This document shows, piece after piece, positions 1 to 7,289 of a stretch of DNA of 10,077 nt; position 1 is the first letter of the stretch, and every line of letters begins with the position of its first letter. Where the stretch lies: positions 1-10,077 of the forward strand of contig QZLH01001868.1 of NCBI GenBank assembly GCA_003833135.1. The letters are read 5' to 3'. Under the pieces are notes generated by a model, which made no database searches, was not told the origin of the DNA, and was given only the letters and a program-made list of their open reading frames with translations. The position numbers and the translations under genes were made by a program. Origin of the DNA: Oehlia diaphana (taxonomy: Eukaryota; Glomeromycota; Glomeromycetes; Glomerales; Glomeraceae).

Positions 1-171
1 AAAAAACAAAAGATCAGTCATGTAACTAAGACAAAGAATTTTTTAAAAAATTTCAAGAAATTGCTTATAACTTAAAATTTTGTCTATGAAACTGTTTTAA
101 GTACATTAAGTAAAAGTTTTCCAAATTAAATTTTGCATATAAAAATTTTATTTGTAAAACATATACTAAAT
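1..171. other. AT-rich left flank, no gene seen
   Basis: Low-complexity A/T sequence with short A- and T-runs. A Leu/Phe/Ile-rich open stretch on the minus strand is what such composition gives by chance. It ends at the TATACTAAAT string that may mark the LINE insertion site. Confidence 0.5.
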
Positions 172-215
172 TTATTATTAAAAAAAAATAAAAAAAGGAT
201 GTTATAAATAAGATA

Positions 216-232
216 TGTAACAGGCTGTTACA
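216..232. repeat. Perfect 7-bp inverted repeat (TGTAACA-3 nt-TGTTACA)
   Basis: A 7-bp perfect stem with a 3-nt loop, close to the presumed 3' end of the LINE transcript. Some LINE reverse transcriptases recognise a 3' stem-loop in their RNA; this is a candidate by position only. Confidence 0.45.
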
Positions 233-249
233 AATACATTTATTCATAA

Positions 250-279
250 ATTTTATATTTATTTTATTTTATTTTATTA
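250..279. repeat. (ATTTT)n microsatellite
   Basis: About five imperfect copies of ATTTT on the plus strand, just beyond the last readable ORF2 frame. In the LINE sense it contains AATAAA strings that could act as polyadenylation signals; that role is inference only. Confidence 0.6.
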
Positions 280-949
280 ACTGTGAATTATTAGGAGAAG
301 TAAATATAAACCTTCGTAGCGAAAGATGTTGCAGTTAAAGAGAATCTATGACCATAAACCAAGCAAGATTATAATGTATTCCATTATGAAAGATAATGGA
401 GTAAACTCTTGTTTATCGACGGGTGGTAGACGTTAATGATAACGGACAAGGCTATAAGAGAATCAGTTAGTAGAAAAACAGGACCAACAAGAAAGAGAAA
501 GAAGTTTAGCAATAAACGGAGCAGAATCTATATCGGCCAATGATCCAGCTTCTTGTAGTTTAAAAATGATATGTTTCTGGTAAGATTAGAGGATTTGTTG
601 CATGAGTAAACAATATCTTTACACATAAATAAGTGCATCAGATCTTTCTTGCGGTCAATACAGAAATGCAAGTTAATTCGTCTATGTATAAGTCTGGGCA
701 TATTAATTTCAGCTTTTCAAGAGTAGGTAAGTCATCCAAGAAGAGCTTGTATTTAAAAGTATTATGTTGAGAGGTGTATGCGCGAGTGAAAGATGCATCA
801 TGGGCTGGTTCAAATTTCAGAGAAAACCAAGTAAGATTCCAATCGATGATATAATCTATATTATTCAATAAAATAGAAATAAAATTGAAGCACATTAAAT
901 GTAATAAAGAACACATCAAAAGAGTTTAGAAATATTGTTTAAAGAGATA
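280..949 (-). pseudogene. ORF2 C-terminal region with Cys/His finger
   Basis: In frame after RNase H, the piece TRAYTSQHNTFKYKLFLDDL and LICPDLYIDELTC leads to a likely zinc finger. The first Cys is at 670-668. A one-base frame change in a T-run follows at once, and the other frame supplies Cys 662-660, His 635-633 and Cys 623-621 (C-X2-C-X8-H-X3-C if read across the shift), in the context DLMHLFMCKD. LINE ORF2 proteins of several clades end in such a finger, thought to help bind template or target. Beyond about 530 the coding trace weakens and changes frame; VRYH-stop-RLPPVDKQEFTPL near 460-400 may still be coding. A stop at 277-279 closes the last plausible frame. Confidence 0.6.
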
Positions 950-2017
950 TCAAGGGTTTATTTTGCAAATGATATCATTATAAGAAAGAACAAAATCATG
1001 CAGGAAAACTTGTTCAATACCAGAAATCAAAATGGCAGAGGAAGAATTGTGTGCAGTATTAGCTAGAGAGTCAGCGAAGTCATTCCAATAATTATTAGAA
1101 TGGGCTTTGATTTTGATCAGTAGGACAGTAAGATTTTTAGAAATAATTAATTTTTTAGTAATTGCCCAAAGTTCAAAGTTGATAGTTTTGTAGTATAAAC
1201 GGCTATTCATATAAGAAGCTGAGGCGTAACAGTATAGGTCGTCAATAGCTGCTTGAGAGTCTGTATATACAGTAACGGTAGAGCTAGGAGGAGTGACTGT
1301 AAGGGCAGCATAAATAGCAGCAGCTTTAGTGCAAGAAGAAGAAGGCCAATGTTTGATGATACCATGAGCATAGGAAGCTATAGAATTTAAATAATCAGCA
1401 TTTTCAACGATTTGAATCCAAGACTATCTCATAGAAATATTCAGAGATCCTAGGTTAATAAGAGAGCCATCTGTATAAAGTTTATATTCAGAAGCAGGAG
1501 AAAAGATAACAGGAGAATTTGCAAAAGTTAATTCTGCCGAAATAGCAGCAGTAAGAGCAGGACAAGTAGGAGTAGGCATTGGTTCTACAAGAAAAAATCT
1601 GGAACAATATCCAAATAGTTATAATAAGAGCAAACCGCATTTTTAATATCAGCCCAAGTATAAGGAGAAGTAATATCTGTAGTATCAAAATGGATTCGTT
1701 CTTTGAGGGTAGGGAGTGTCAAAGACTATAAGGTAGAAATCTTTCTGGTACACTAAGGAATGGAATCAGTAGAATGCCGACAACCACCTAATGGTAAAGA
1801 AGTATAAGCTTCGCAGCCTAGACAGGGAGTTAATATTATAATATTCCCAGGTGACTCAAAACAAGAGGAAAAATCCAATGTACAATAGTACTAGTGCAAT
1901 AAAAAGGTTGGACAGTCAATTGTTTGCCAAATAGTGGAACACCAGAATCATCCAGGATAACTATTCAATCTTTTTTGGTACAGGATGTAGAGTTGCAAGA
2001 CGTTAGTTCAATAACAG
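950..2017 (-). pseudogene. ORF2 linker and RNase H domain
   Basis: Immediately after the LTR-like insert the frame continues with PVIELTSCNSTSC, then KKD-stop-IVILDDSGVPLFG (TGA 1965-1967). RNase H, which removes the RNA strand of the hybrid, is read from about 1590: LYTDGS with YTDGSL at 1477-1460 (first catalytic Asp), AAAIYAALTV (helix that normally carries the catalytic Glu), VYTDSQAAID at 1270-1241 (second Asp), and AHSNNYWNDFADSLA at 1105-1061 (final His/Asp box). One in-frame TAG follows NISMR near 1425. The segment KAAAIYAAL has no Glu where the family has one, so a key residue seems missing. The last 86 codons (1210-950) are open to a TGA. Confidence 0.8.
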
Positions 2018-2021
2018 GCGG
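2018..2021. repeat. 4-bp target-site duplication (GCGG), left copy
   Basis: GCGG directly before TGTCAC; same four bases follow GTTACA at 3286. Short on its own, but it coincides with the exact point where the ORF2 frame breaks. Confidence 0.65.
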
Positions 2022-2140
2022 TGTCACTACCGTCTGTCACCCAATGGTAAACAAGAAGGAATCGCCCTATTATCTTTTATCTCGGCGAAACAAATTAATA
2101 TATTTTTGCTTGGTTTAGATTTTATATTTTTACTACTTAT

Positions 2141-2212
2141 CTTTTAAATTGTGATAGCTCTCGCCATGATATTTCGTCCATATTTCTTCTTTTAAATTAT
2201 GATAATTCTCGC
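2141..2212. repeat. Short direct repeat pair in the LTR-like element
   Basis: CTTTTAAATTGTGATAGCTC (continuing TCGC) at 2141-2164 is repeated as CTTTTAAATTATGATAATTC (continuing TCGC) at 2189-2212, 48 bp apart and 21 of 24 bases the same. No function apparent. Confidence 0.6.
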
Positions 2213-2610
2213 TGCGAAAATTTATATCTTATTTATTTTATAGTTCTTACTATGACTTTAAATTCACCATAAATTTATTCAATTAAAATTAATTAAGCGA
2301 ACGTTAAAATAAAGTTTAGGGCGAACCTATTACCTTTAAAAATAACACTACACTTTATTAACCATTAATTAAATAAATTACTTTTTCATCATAAGAAAAT
2401 AGTAATAAAAACAATCGAAAATAATTAAAAATAAATGAAAAGGAAAGATCTCTATCAAAAATTTATTGAGGAAACTAAACTGTGAAAACTGAACTGTGGA
2501 ATTCGCTTTCAAATCTATCAGTATTTACATGATTTTGAAAATTAGTTGTGCTAGTCTAAAATATTATGCTTTCTTTTTATGTACCCCCTTTTTGCTATCT
2601 TTTAATAAAT

Positions 2611-3200
2611 ATTACATTATAAAGAAATATTCTATCGTAAAAAAATAATCAAATAATTATTAATTATTTCCATTTTATAATCTTTCTTTTGTGGTTTATA
2701 ATTACTTCTCCTAATTATTCCTATTGATAAACTTGATAAACTTGTTATCAAACCGTTCTTTCTTTCCATTATATTTTCTTTTGCTTTCTTTTTCATCTTT
2801 CTTGTTTCTTTCCATTTATGTTCTTTTCTTTCATCTTTTTAATATGTCTTCTTTTCATCTTAATATGTTATTTTATGTGTTATCCACTAAACAATAATCT
2901 TCCAATATCATAAAGACATATCTTATCATAAAGAAAAATAATTAAATAATTTGTGGCTTATAATTATTTCCCCTTAAACTTGTTATTATATCAAAATGTA
3001 TTCCTATTGACGATCTCCATAAACTGGTTGCTAAGCTGCAATTGGTCGATCCCAATTGGTTCATTTGATTGCATTGATGATTTTACTAATCCAGTTGCTA
3101 AGCCGCACTTTCTTATTTCTTTCATCTTATGTATTCTTTAATTGACTATCTTATGTTATTTCATTCCATTATCTTCCCATTATATGTTAACTTGTTTTTC
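2611..3200. repeat. Imperfect internal direct duplication in the LTR-like element
   Basis: Two blocks of roughly 290 bp share ordered landmarks. The first has ATAAAGAAATATTCTATC, then TTTGTGGTTTATAATTACTTC (about 2691-2710), ATTCCTATTGA, a CTTTCTTT-rich tract and AATATGTTATTTTATG. The second, from about 2910, has ATAAAGACATATCTTATC, TTTGTGGCTTATAATTATTTC (about 2950), ATTCCTATTGA (about 3001), a similar pyrimidine tract and TTATGTTATTTCATTCC. Homology is patchy, so limits are approximate. Confidence 0.5.
3023..3107. repeat. Short direct repeat pair in the LTR-like element
   Basis: ACTGGTTGCTAAGCTGCA at 3023-3040 and TCCAGTTGCTAAGCCGCA at 3090-3107. The spacer also holds CAATTGG twice. Again no function apparent. 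Confidence 0.6.
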
Positions 3201-3211
3201 AACTTGTTATA

Positions 3212-3235
3212 TCACGTGACTTATAATCATGTGAC
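3212..3235. promoter_or_regulatory. Paired TCACGTGAC / TCATGTGAC motif near the end of the LTR-like element
   Basis: TCACGTGAC (3212-3220) and TCATGTGAC (3227-3235) are 15 bp apart, the second a one-base variant of the first. CACGTG is the E-box bound by bHLH factors in fungi and other eukaryotes. LTRs carry their own promoter sites, so a regulatory role is possible but is inference. Confidence 0.35.
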
Positions 3236-3285
3236 CTTTCTTACTTATCTATTCTATACGATTAAGTTTGATATCTACTGTTACA

Positions 3286-3289
3286 GCGG
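3286..3289. repeat. 4-bp target-site duplication (GCGG), right copy
   Basis: GCGG directly after the terminal GTTACA, matching 2018-2021. Confidence 0.65.
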
Positions 3290-4520
3290 CAATAATTTTA
3301 AGGGATAAGAAGCTCTAATATAAAGGTCAATCAACCGGTTGTGAAAATCTAGGTAGGTGGTTTGTCGCTAAATGTCCAGATACCAATTATGAGAAAGAAC
3401 CTTTCCTTTTTTATTACTAAAACCAGCAAGATAGGTAGCTCAAGAGATCAAATAGGTACCTTGTGATGTAAGAAGCTGAGATAAATAGAAGAGCTGCTTT
3501 CATCGTAAAAGTGTATGGCTAGCCTTATAAATTTTTGAAGTTATGCATTTATAAAGTAGAATATATTCTTTTTCAATTATCATCAAAGTAGAAAGTGAAG
3601 ACAGCTTAGTTTGTAGTAAATAGAAGGGAGTTGAAGTGAAGAGAGCAATAATGCTAGCGATATAATCCTTTTTAAAGAAAATAAGGGAAGACCACATAGA
3701 CCAATCTTTAACTAATAAAGGAGAAATAGAAATCAAAAATTGATATTAAATTAACATTAATCTATAAATAAATAAAAATTGAATAAAAGGAGAAGAAGAA
3801 TTAGCCATTAAAAACAAATAGTTAAATGACATTGTTGTTAGTACGCATATAAATTAATCAATCCCAAGGCTTGAGATAAGTATAAAATCAGATTTGATAA
3901 GGAGCGTGAAAAGTTGGCCTTATGTTCTACTAATGATTAAATTAACTGTGTGGCAGAGAAACATTCAGATTCAGAGAGGTGAGTAACTTGCATCTGGTAT
4001 TCCAATTTAGGTATGAGGATAGTATTGTAAAGATAAATGACTTGCTTGGCAGATAATTTAGCAGGCTGAGTAATAGCTGTAAAGAAATCACATTCACACT
4101 TGATCTGCTTTATAACAAAATCTCGGATGCTATTAATATTAAATCAAACATCTAAGAACCGAAAAGAAGTTGTATAGAAATTGGAGTGATTGAAATAAAA
4201 GAAAATCTGTTTAAGGATGACAGAGTTAAATCAAAAATAATAGAAAAAGGTGTTAAAGTAGAATTAAGGAATAATAAATTAGTGATTAATACATATTTGT
4301 TGTGATTTGCTGAAGTATTATTAATACAATAAAATTCTTCGGTGATAGATAACATTGATTTCATGCCAGATTTAGTTGAAGAAATAAGAGTTGAATCATC
4401 AATAAAAACTAAATTGTTGATTCGTAGATCTGGTATAATAGATTATAATGCTAATAAAGTAGGTGCAGCAAGAATATAAAGGTCATGCATTTCTTTCTTT
4501 AATACTGTGAGCAAAGGGTC
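3290..4520 (-). pseudogene. ORF2 reverse transcriptase 3' half (motif C) and thumb/connection
   Basis: Sequence resumes directly after the hAT-like insert with YIDPLLTVLKKE, in the frame of the 5' half once the insert and one duplication copy are discounted. Motif C, LVFIDDSTLISS, holds the catalytic FIDD at 4406-4395. After a TAG at 4152-4154 the frame shifts, and a thumb-like stretch follows (SAKQVIYLYNTILIPKLEY, about 4058-4002). A further frameshift lies in a T-run near 3810; then comes an open piece beginning around 3736. It closes with ORF2 sequence reading LSQLLTSQGTYLIS-stop-ATYL (stop 3440-3442) and ends at the LTR-like insertion. Both RT halves retain their Asp residues, but the stops, frameshifts and insert make the enzyme non-functional. 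Confidence 0.8.
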
Positions 4521-4528
4521 AATATAAA
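4521..4528. repeat. 8-bp target-site duplication, left copy
   Basis: AATATAAA, repeated at 5914-5921. The original LINE sequence here encodes VIYIDPLL across the site; one copy is needed to keep that reading. Confidence 0.85.
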
Positions 4529-4540
4529 TAGTGTTCTGAA
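4529..4540 (+). repeat. Left terminal inverted repeat of hAT-like element
   Basis: TAGTGTTCTGAA, an exact reverse complement of 5902-5913. Beyond 12 bp the ends diverge but stay similar in GATC/ATCAGATC content. Confidence 0.9.
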
Positions 4541-4726
4541 CGGATCGAATCAGATCAGATTTGAGATGAATCTGATCTGATCTGAATTCGGATCAAAAAT
4601 AAATGGATTCGATCCGATCTGAATTCAGATCAAAAAAAATTGGATCTGATCCAATCTGAATCTAAAACAGACTTGATTCGATTCGGTCTGAATTAAATTC
4701 AGATTTATCCAGTCTGATCTGAATCC
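4541..4726. repeat. Left GATC-dense subterminal zone
   Basis: About 11 GATC sites in 186 bp, mostly as TCTGATCTGA, GATCCGATCTGA and AATTCAGATC variants on both strands. hAT transposases bind repeated short subterminal motifs, so these are candidate binding sites. Motif function is inferred; the density is observed. Confidence 0.7.
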
Positions 4727-4733
4727 AAAATTT

Positions 4734-5700
4734 AAAAAAATGTTTCACATTTTTTTAACGATTTTAAATAAAAAATGTTGTGAAACGTTTTTATTTATAA
4801 TTTATTAAAAAAAAATGTTTCGTGACATTTTTTTAATGATTTTAATAAAAAATGTTGCAGAACATTTTTTATTTGCAATATAAAGGGAAAAAAACCGTTT
4901 TATAACGGTTTTTTAGTTATTTTAATAAAAAATGTTGCGAAATATTTTTTATTTTTAATTTAAAAGCAAAAAAACCATTTCGCAACAGTTTTTTAGTTAT
5001 TTTAATAAAAAATGTTGCAAAACATTTTTTACTTGCAATAAAAAGTAAAAAAACTGTTTCGCAACAGTTTTTTAATTATTTTAATAAAAAATGTTGCGAA
5101 ACGTTTTTTATTTTTAATTTATCAAAAAAAAATGTTTTGCAACATTTTTTTTTAATAATTATAATAAAAAACGTTGCGAAATGTTTTTTATTATTAATTT
5201 AAAAGAAAAAAACTGTTTCACAACGGTTTTTTTAACTATTTTAATAAAAAATGTTGCAAAACATTTTTTACTTGCAATATAAAGTAAAAAAAACCGTTTC
5301 ACAATGGTTTTTCAACTATTTTAATAAAAAATGTTGCAAAACGTTTTTTATTTTTAATTTATCGAAAAAAAACGTTTTGCACATTTTTTTAACGATTATA
5401 ATAAAATACGTTGCAAAATATTTTTTATTTTAATTTAAAAGGAAAAAACTGTTTTGCAATGGTTTTTTAACTAGTAATTTTAATAAAAAAATGTTGCGAA
5501 ATGTTTTTTACTTGCAATATAAAGTAAAAAAACCATTTCGCAATGGTTTTTTAACTATTTTAATAAAAAACGTTGCAAAACATTTTTTATTTTTAATTTA
5601 TCGAAAAAAAAAACATTTCGCAACATTTTTTTAACGATTATAATAAAAAACGTTGCAAAACATTTTTTATTTTAATTAAAAATTATTTCGCAATAGTTTT
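4734..5700. repeat. Tandem array of twelve ~80-bp units, each with two palindromes
   Basis: The string AATAAAA-type plus (T/C)GTTG recurs at 4767, 4844, 4924, 5004, 5083, 5163, 5243, 5323, 5400, 5482, 5562 and 5642: spacing 77-82 bp, mostly exactly 80. A half unit precedes the first and the last is shortened. Each unit has a first palindrome, AAAAAATGTT-GCGA-AACATTTTTT, and about 40 bp later a second with the core reversed, either AAAAAACCGTT-TCGC-AACGGTTTTTT (C type) or an ATGTT/AACAT version (T type). Linkers also come in three kinds, giving three unit types (T, Ca, Cb). From 5083 onward the order is T-Ca-Cb, T-Ca-Cb, T-Ca, a roughly 240-bp higher-order repeat. Copies differ mainly at CpG positions (GCG/GCA/GTG, ACG/ATG). 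No coding potential. Confidence 0.9.
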
Positions 5701-5900
5701 GGATCAGATCCGATCTGGATCCATTTGAATCAATCTAATTCAATCCGTTATAATGAAATGTTGATCCGATTCGATTTGATCTGAAGCGGATTAAATTTTT
5801 TTTGATTTAGATCGGATCACAGATCATAAAATATATGATCCGATCTGATCCGTCAGACCGTCACGGATAAGATCTGCGGATACGAATCAGATCAGATTTT
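5701..5900. repeat. Right GATC-dense subterminal zone
   Basis: About 14 GATC sites in 200 bp, in contexts such as GGATCAGATCCGATCTGGAT. It mirrors the left zone in composition but not base by base, so it is a cluster of degenerate motifs and not a long inverted repeat. Confidence 0.7.
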
Positions 5901-5901
5901 T

Positions 5902-5913
5902 TTCAGAACACTA
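5902..5913 (-). repeat. Right terminal inverted repeat of hAT-like element
   Basis: TTCAGAACACTA on the plus strand, a perfect match to the left end when reversed. Confidence 0.9.
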
Positions 5914-5921
5914 AATATAAA
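5914..5921. repeat. 8-bp target-site duplication, right copy
   Basis: AATATAAA, identical to 4521-4528. A ninth base (T) also matches on both sides, but the symmetric terminal repeats favour the 8-bp reading. Confidence 0.85.
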
Positions 5922-6584
5922 TGACTCATAAAAGTGGAGAAATAACTTCGCCTTGATCTATACCTATACAGACTCTATAAAAAGAAGTAATATCATGAGC
6001 AGTATAAACATGATTATTTACCTTAGTAAAAAGTGAAATTAAAAATTGGATCACTGTAACAGAAAGGCAGATGCGTTTGAGAGCGAACTGAAGTATCATT
6101 AGATCAACTGAATCAAAGGCCTTAAAAATATCTTGAGAAAGAATCCAAAAGGAATTTTTATTGACATACGCATCATGGATGATAGGTTTCAAAGTAATAA
6201 TAGAGTCGCGACAAGAGCCACCAGGTAGACTAGCAAAATTACCACCTTTTAAAACTTCATGTTTTGCTAAAATTAATGCTAGTCTATTATAAAAAAATTT
6301 GACAAGAGATTTCCTAATTACTTCTAAAAGAGTAATCGGTCATATATTTTTGAGTTAACATTTCCAGTTGTGAGGTTTAGGGATAGGGAAAACTATGGCT
6401 TGTCAACATAAATCAGAGATATCAGCCTTAAAAAGATAAGTCTGAATAAGAATAAAAGAATGTCAGAGACTTGAGGGTCTAGATATTTGAGCATTTCATA
6501 TGTAATCATAGAAAGGCCAGCAGCTTTGTTATTAGGCATAGAGAAAACCGTAGCAAGCCATTCATCAAGGGTGGGAGGATTCAT
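5922..6584 (-). pseudogene. ORF2 reverse transcriptase, 5' half (motifs 0 to B)
   Basis: RNA-dependent DNA polymerase fingers and palm. In order: NNKAAG (about 6536-6519); FPIPKP at 6390-6373; then NI-stop-PITLLEVIRKSLVKFF, where the stop (TGA 6340-6342) replaces the Arg expected before PIT (CGA to TGA is one transition); LPGGSCRDS; motif A DIFKAFDSVD at 6132-6103 with its catalytic Asp; and motif B GIDQGEVISPLL at 5964-5929. From 6412 to 5922 the frame is constant and broken only by stops at 6403, 6355, 6340 and 5926. A frameshift in a T-run near 6430 separates it from the upstream frame. It stops abruptly at the hAT-like insertion, five codons after motif B. Confidence 0.85.
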
Positions 6585-6641
6585 TAAAGAATCACAAATG
6601 TTATCAGATACATCTGATAAAGGTTAATAGGCTTCTGACCA

Positions 6642-7286
6642 TTATTGTGGTAAGGCTAAGATTGAGAAAGGAGGCGAAGATTTGATGGGCACAAAATTTT
6701 GAAAATGATTAACAACGGCTTCATTTATAGCTTTAGGATCAGTTAACAATTGTGGTTGTGTAGGATGGTCAACAAAGACACAATCAAGAGTAATGCGATG
6801 ACGTATTCTAGATAAAGCTGAGTTGATAAAAGAAGATATGTCTATATCGTAATTAATATCCCTATCGTCCAAATGAGCATAAATGGAGGTATCTTGAAAT
6901 TCTTTTTCTTTGAGTAAGTGAAGGCCATGAAGAGCTTTAAATATCAAAGATAAAGAATCCAAAAGAGATTTAAAATCATCTTGTTGGTATAATGAAAGAG
7001 AAGAACATAAAGGTGGACAAGCAGGTATAGCCTTTTTATATAAGAAAAGGATATTATGTAATCTAATCAAATGGGTAGACCACTTCTGTTCATGAAGAGT
7101 AGTATAAGATAAAGGATATTTGCGCAGAAGACGTATTGAATGCTGTAGGTGAGTGAGAAATCTATAATGCTGAGTCAAAATTTCTAGATCCTTAGGAACC
7201 TTAGGAGTATGATCGTTACCAACAATAACTGAGAGTAGAGTAGTACCTGCAGCTTTAAGAATTCGTGATTGAAGATATTCACACAT
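6642..7286 (-). pseudogene. ORF2 pre-RT region, longest surviving open stretch (214 codons)
   Basis: This piece runs in frame from the endonuclease through a TGA at 7287-7289 and ends at a TAA at 6642-6644. The same frame resumes beyond it (after a second stop) to a segment with MPNNKAAGLSMITYEMLKYL at 6545-6486, which has the look of the RT N-terminal motif (xNKAxGxDxI-type). The 214 codons have no catalytic motif I can name. They are Leu/His/Ser-rich and probably helical, as expected of the linker between endonuclease and RT in LINE ORF2. The ATG at 7286 is not a real start: it is an internal Met that follows an in-frame stop mutation. Its openness may be chance survival. Confidence 0.7.
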
Positions 7287-7289
7287 TCA

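Larger units (their letters stand above)
172..279 (-). other. LINE 3' non-coding end with AT-rich tail
   Basis: No coding trace. It holds an (ATTTT)n run (about 250-279, giving several AATAAA-like strings in the LINE sense), a perfect small hairpin (216-232) and then a long A-run on the plus strand (T-run in LINE sense) at 180-196. The tail is T-rich, not poly(A), in the sense direction. Confidence 0.4.
2022..3285. mobile_element. LTR-like insertion (probable solo LTR, 1,264 bp)
   Basis: The element begins TGTCAC and ends GTTACA on the plus strand, so it has TG...CA termini with a 6-bp imperfect inverted repeat (TGTMAC). A 4-bp direct repeat, GCGG, flanks it at 2018-2021 and 3286-3289. It interrupts LINE ORF2: the frame ends at LYIRASYPLK plus a few codons on one side and resumes with PVIELTS on the other, and removing element plus one GCGG (1,268 bp) brings the two frames into register. 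It is AT-rich and non-coding, with pyrimidine-rich tracts (2755-2865), an imperfect internal duplication and a CACGTG box near one end. With no internal retroviral-type genes or second LTR, a solo LTR left by recombination is the simplest reading; its orientation and family are not determined. Confidence 0.65.
4529..5913. mobile_element. hAT-like non-autonomous DNA transposon (1,385 bp) with internal satellite array
   Basis: The ends are perfect 12-bp inverted repeats, TAGTGTTCTGAA at 4529-4540 and TTCAGAACACTA at 5902-5913, flanked by an 8-bp direct duplication, AATATAAA (4521-4528 and 5914-5921). An 8-bp duplication and termini of the form YARNG are hallmarks of the hAT superfamily. The interior has no coding capacity: GATC-rich subterminal zones enclose a 12-copy palindromic tandem array. 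It must therefore depend on a transposase made elsewhere. It lies in the LINE's RT domain between motifs B and C, and removing it with one duplication copy restores the frame (1,393 bp; the codon phase on the two sides agrees). It is thus younger than the LINE. Orientation cannot be assigned. Confidence 0.85.

Noticed and set aside
1924..2118. Plus-strand open stretch of 64 codons
   Set aside because: It is antisense to ORF2 and crosses the boundary of the LTR-like insertion at 2022, so it has no coherent origin as a gene.
2953..3141. Plus-strand open stretch of 62 codons with hydrophobic content
   Set aside because: Lies in the non-coding LTR-like element; composition is that of a T-rich tract and no motif is seen.
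216..3285. Shared TGTAACAG at the LINE 3' hairpin and the end of the LTR-like element
   Set aside because: Eight bases only, with no extended match; taken as coincidence.
5251..5433. Plus-strand open stretch of 60 codons in the palindromic array
   Set aside because: It is made of the 80-bp repeat read through; the Phe/Lys/Ile-rich content follows from A/T runs.
4734..5700. CRISPR array
   Set aside because: Periodic palindromes, but the spacers are also repeated, the unit is 80 bp and there are no unique spacers; the setting is a eukaryotic transposon.
4860..5700. Series of intrinsic transcription terminators (hairpin plus T-run)
   Set aside because: The shape fits, but both arms are A/T tracts in every repeat of a mobile element in eukaryotic DNA; bacterial terminators are not the explanation.
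4529..5913. Long inverted-repeat (foldback) transposon
   Set aside because: Only the outer 12 bp are exact inverted repeats; the subterminal zones share motifs but do not pair along their length.
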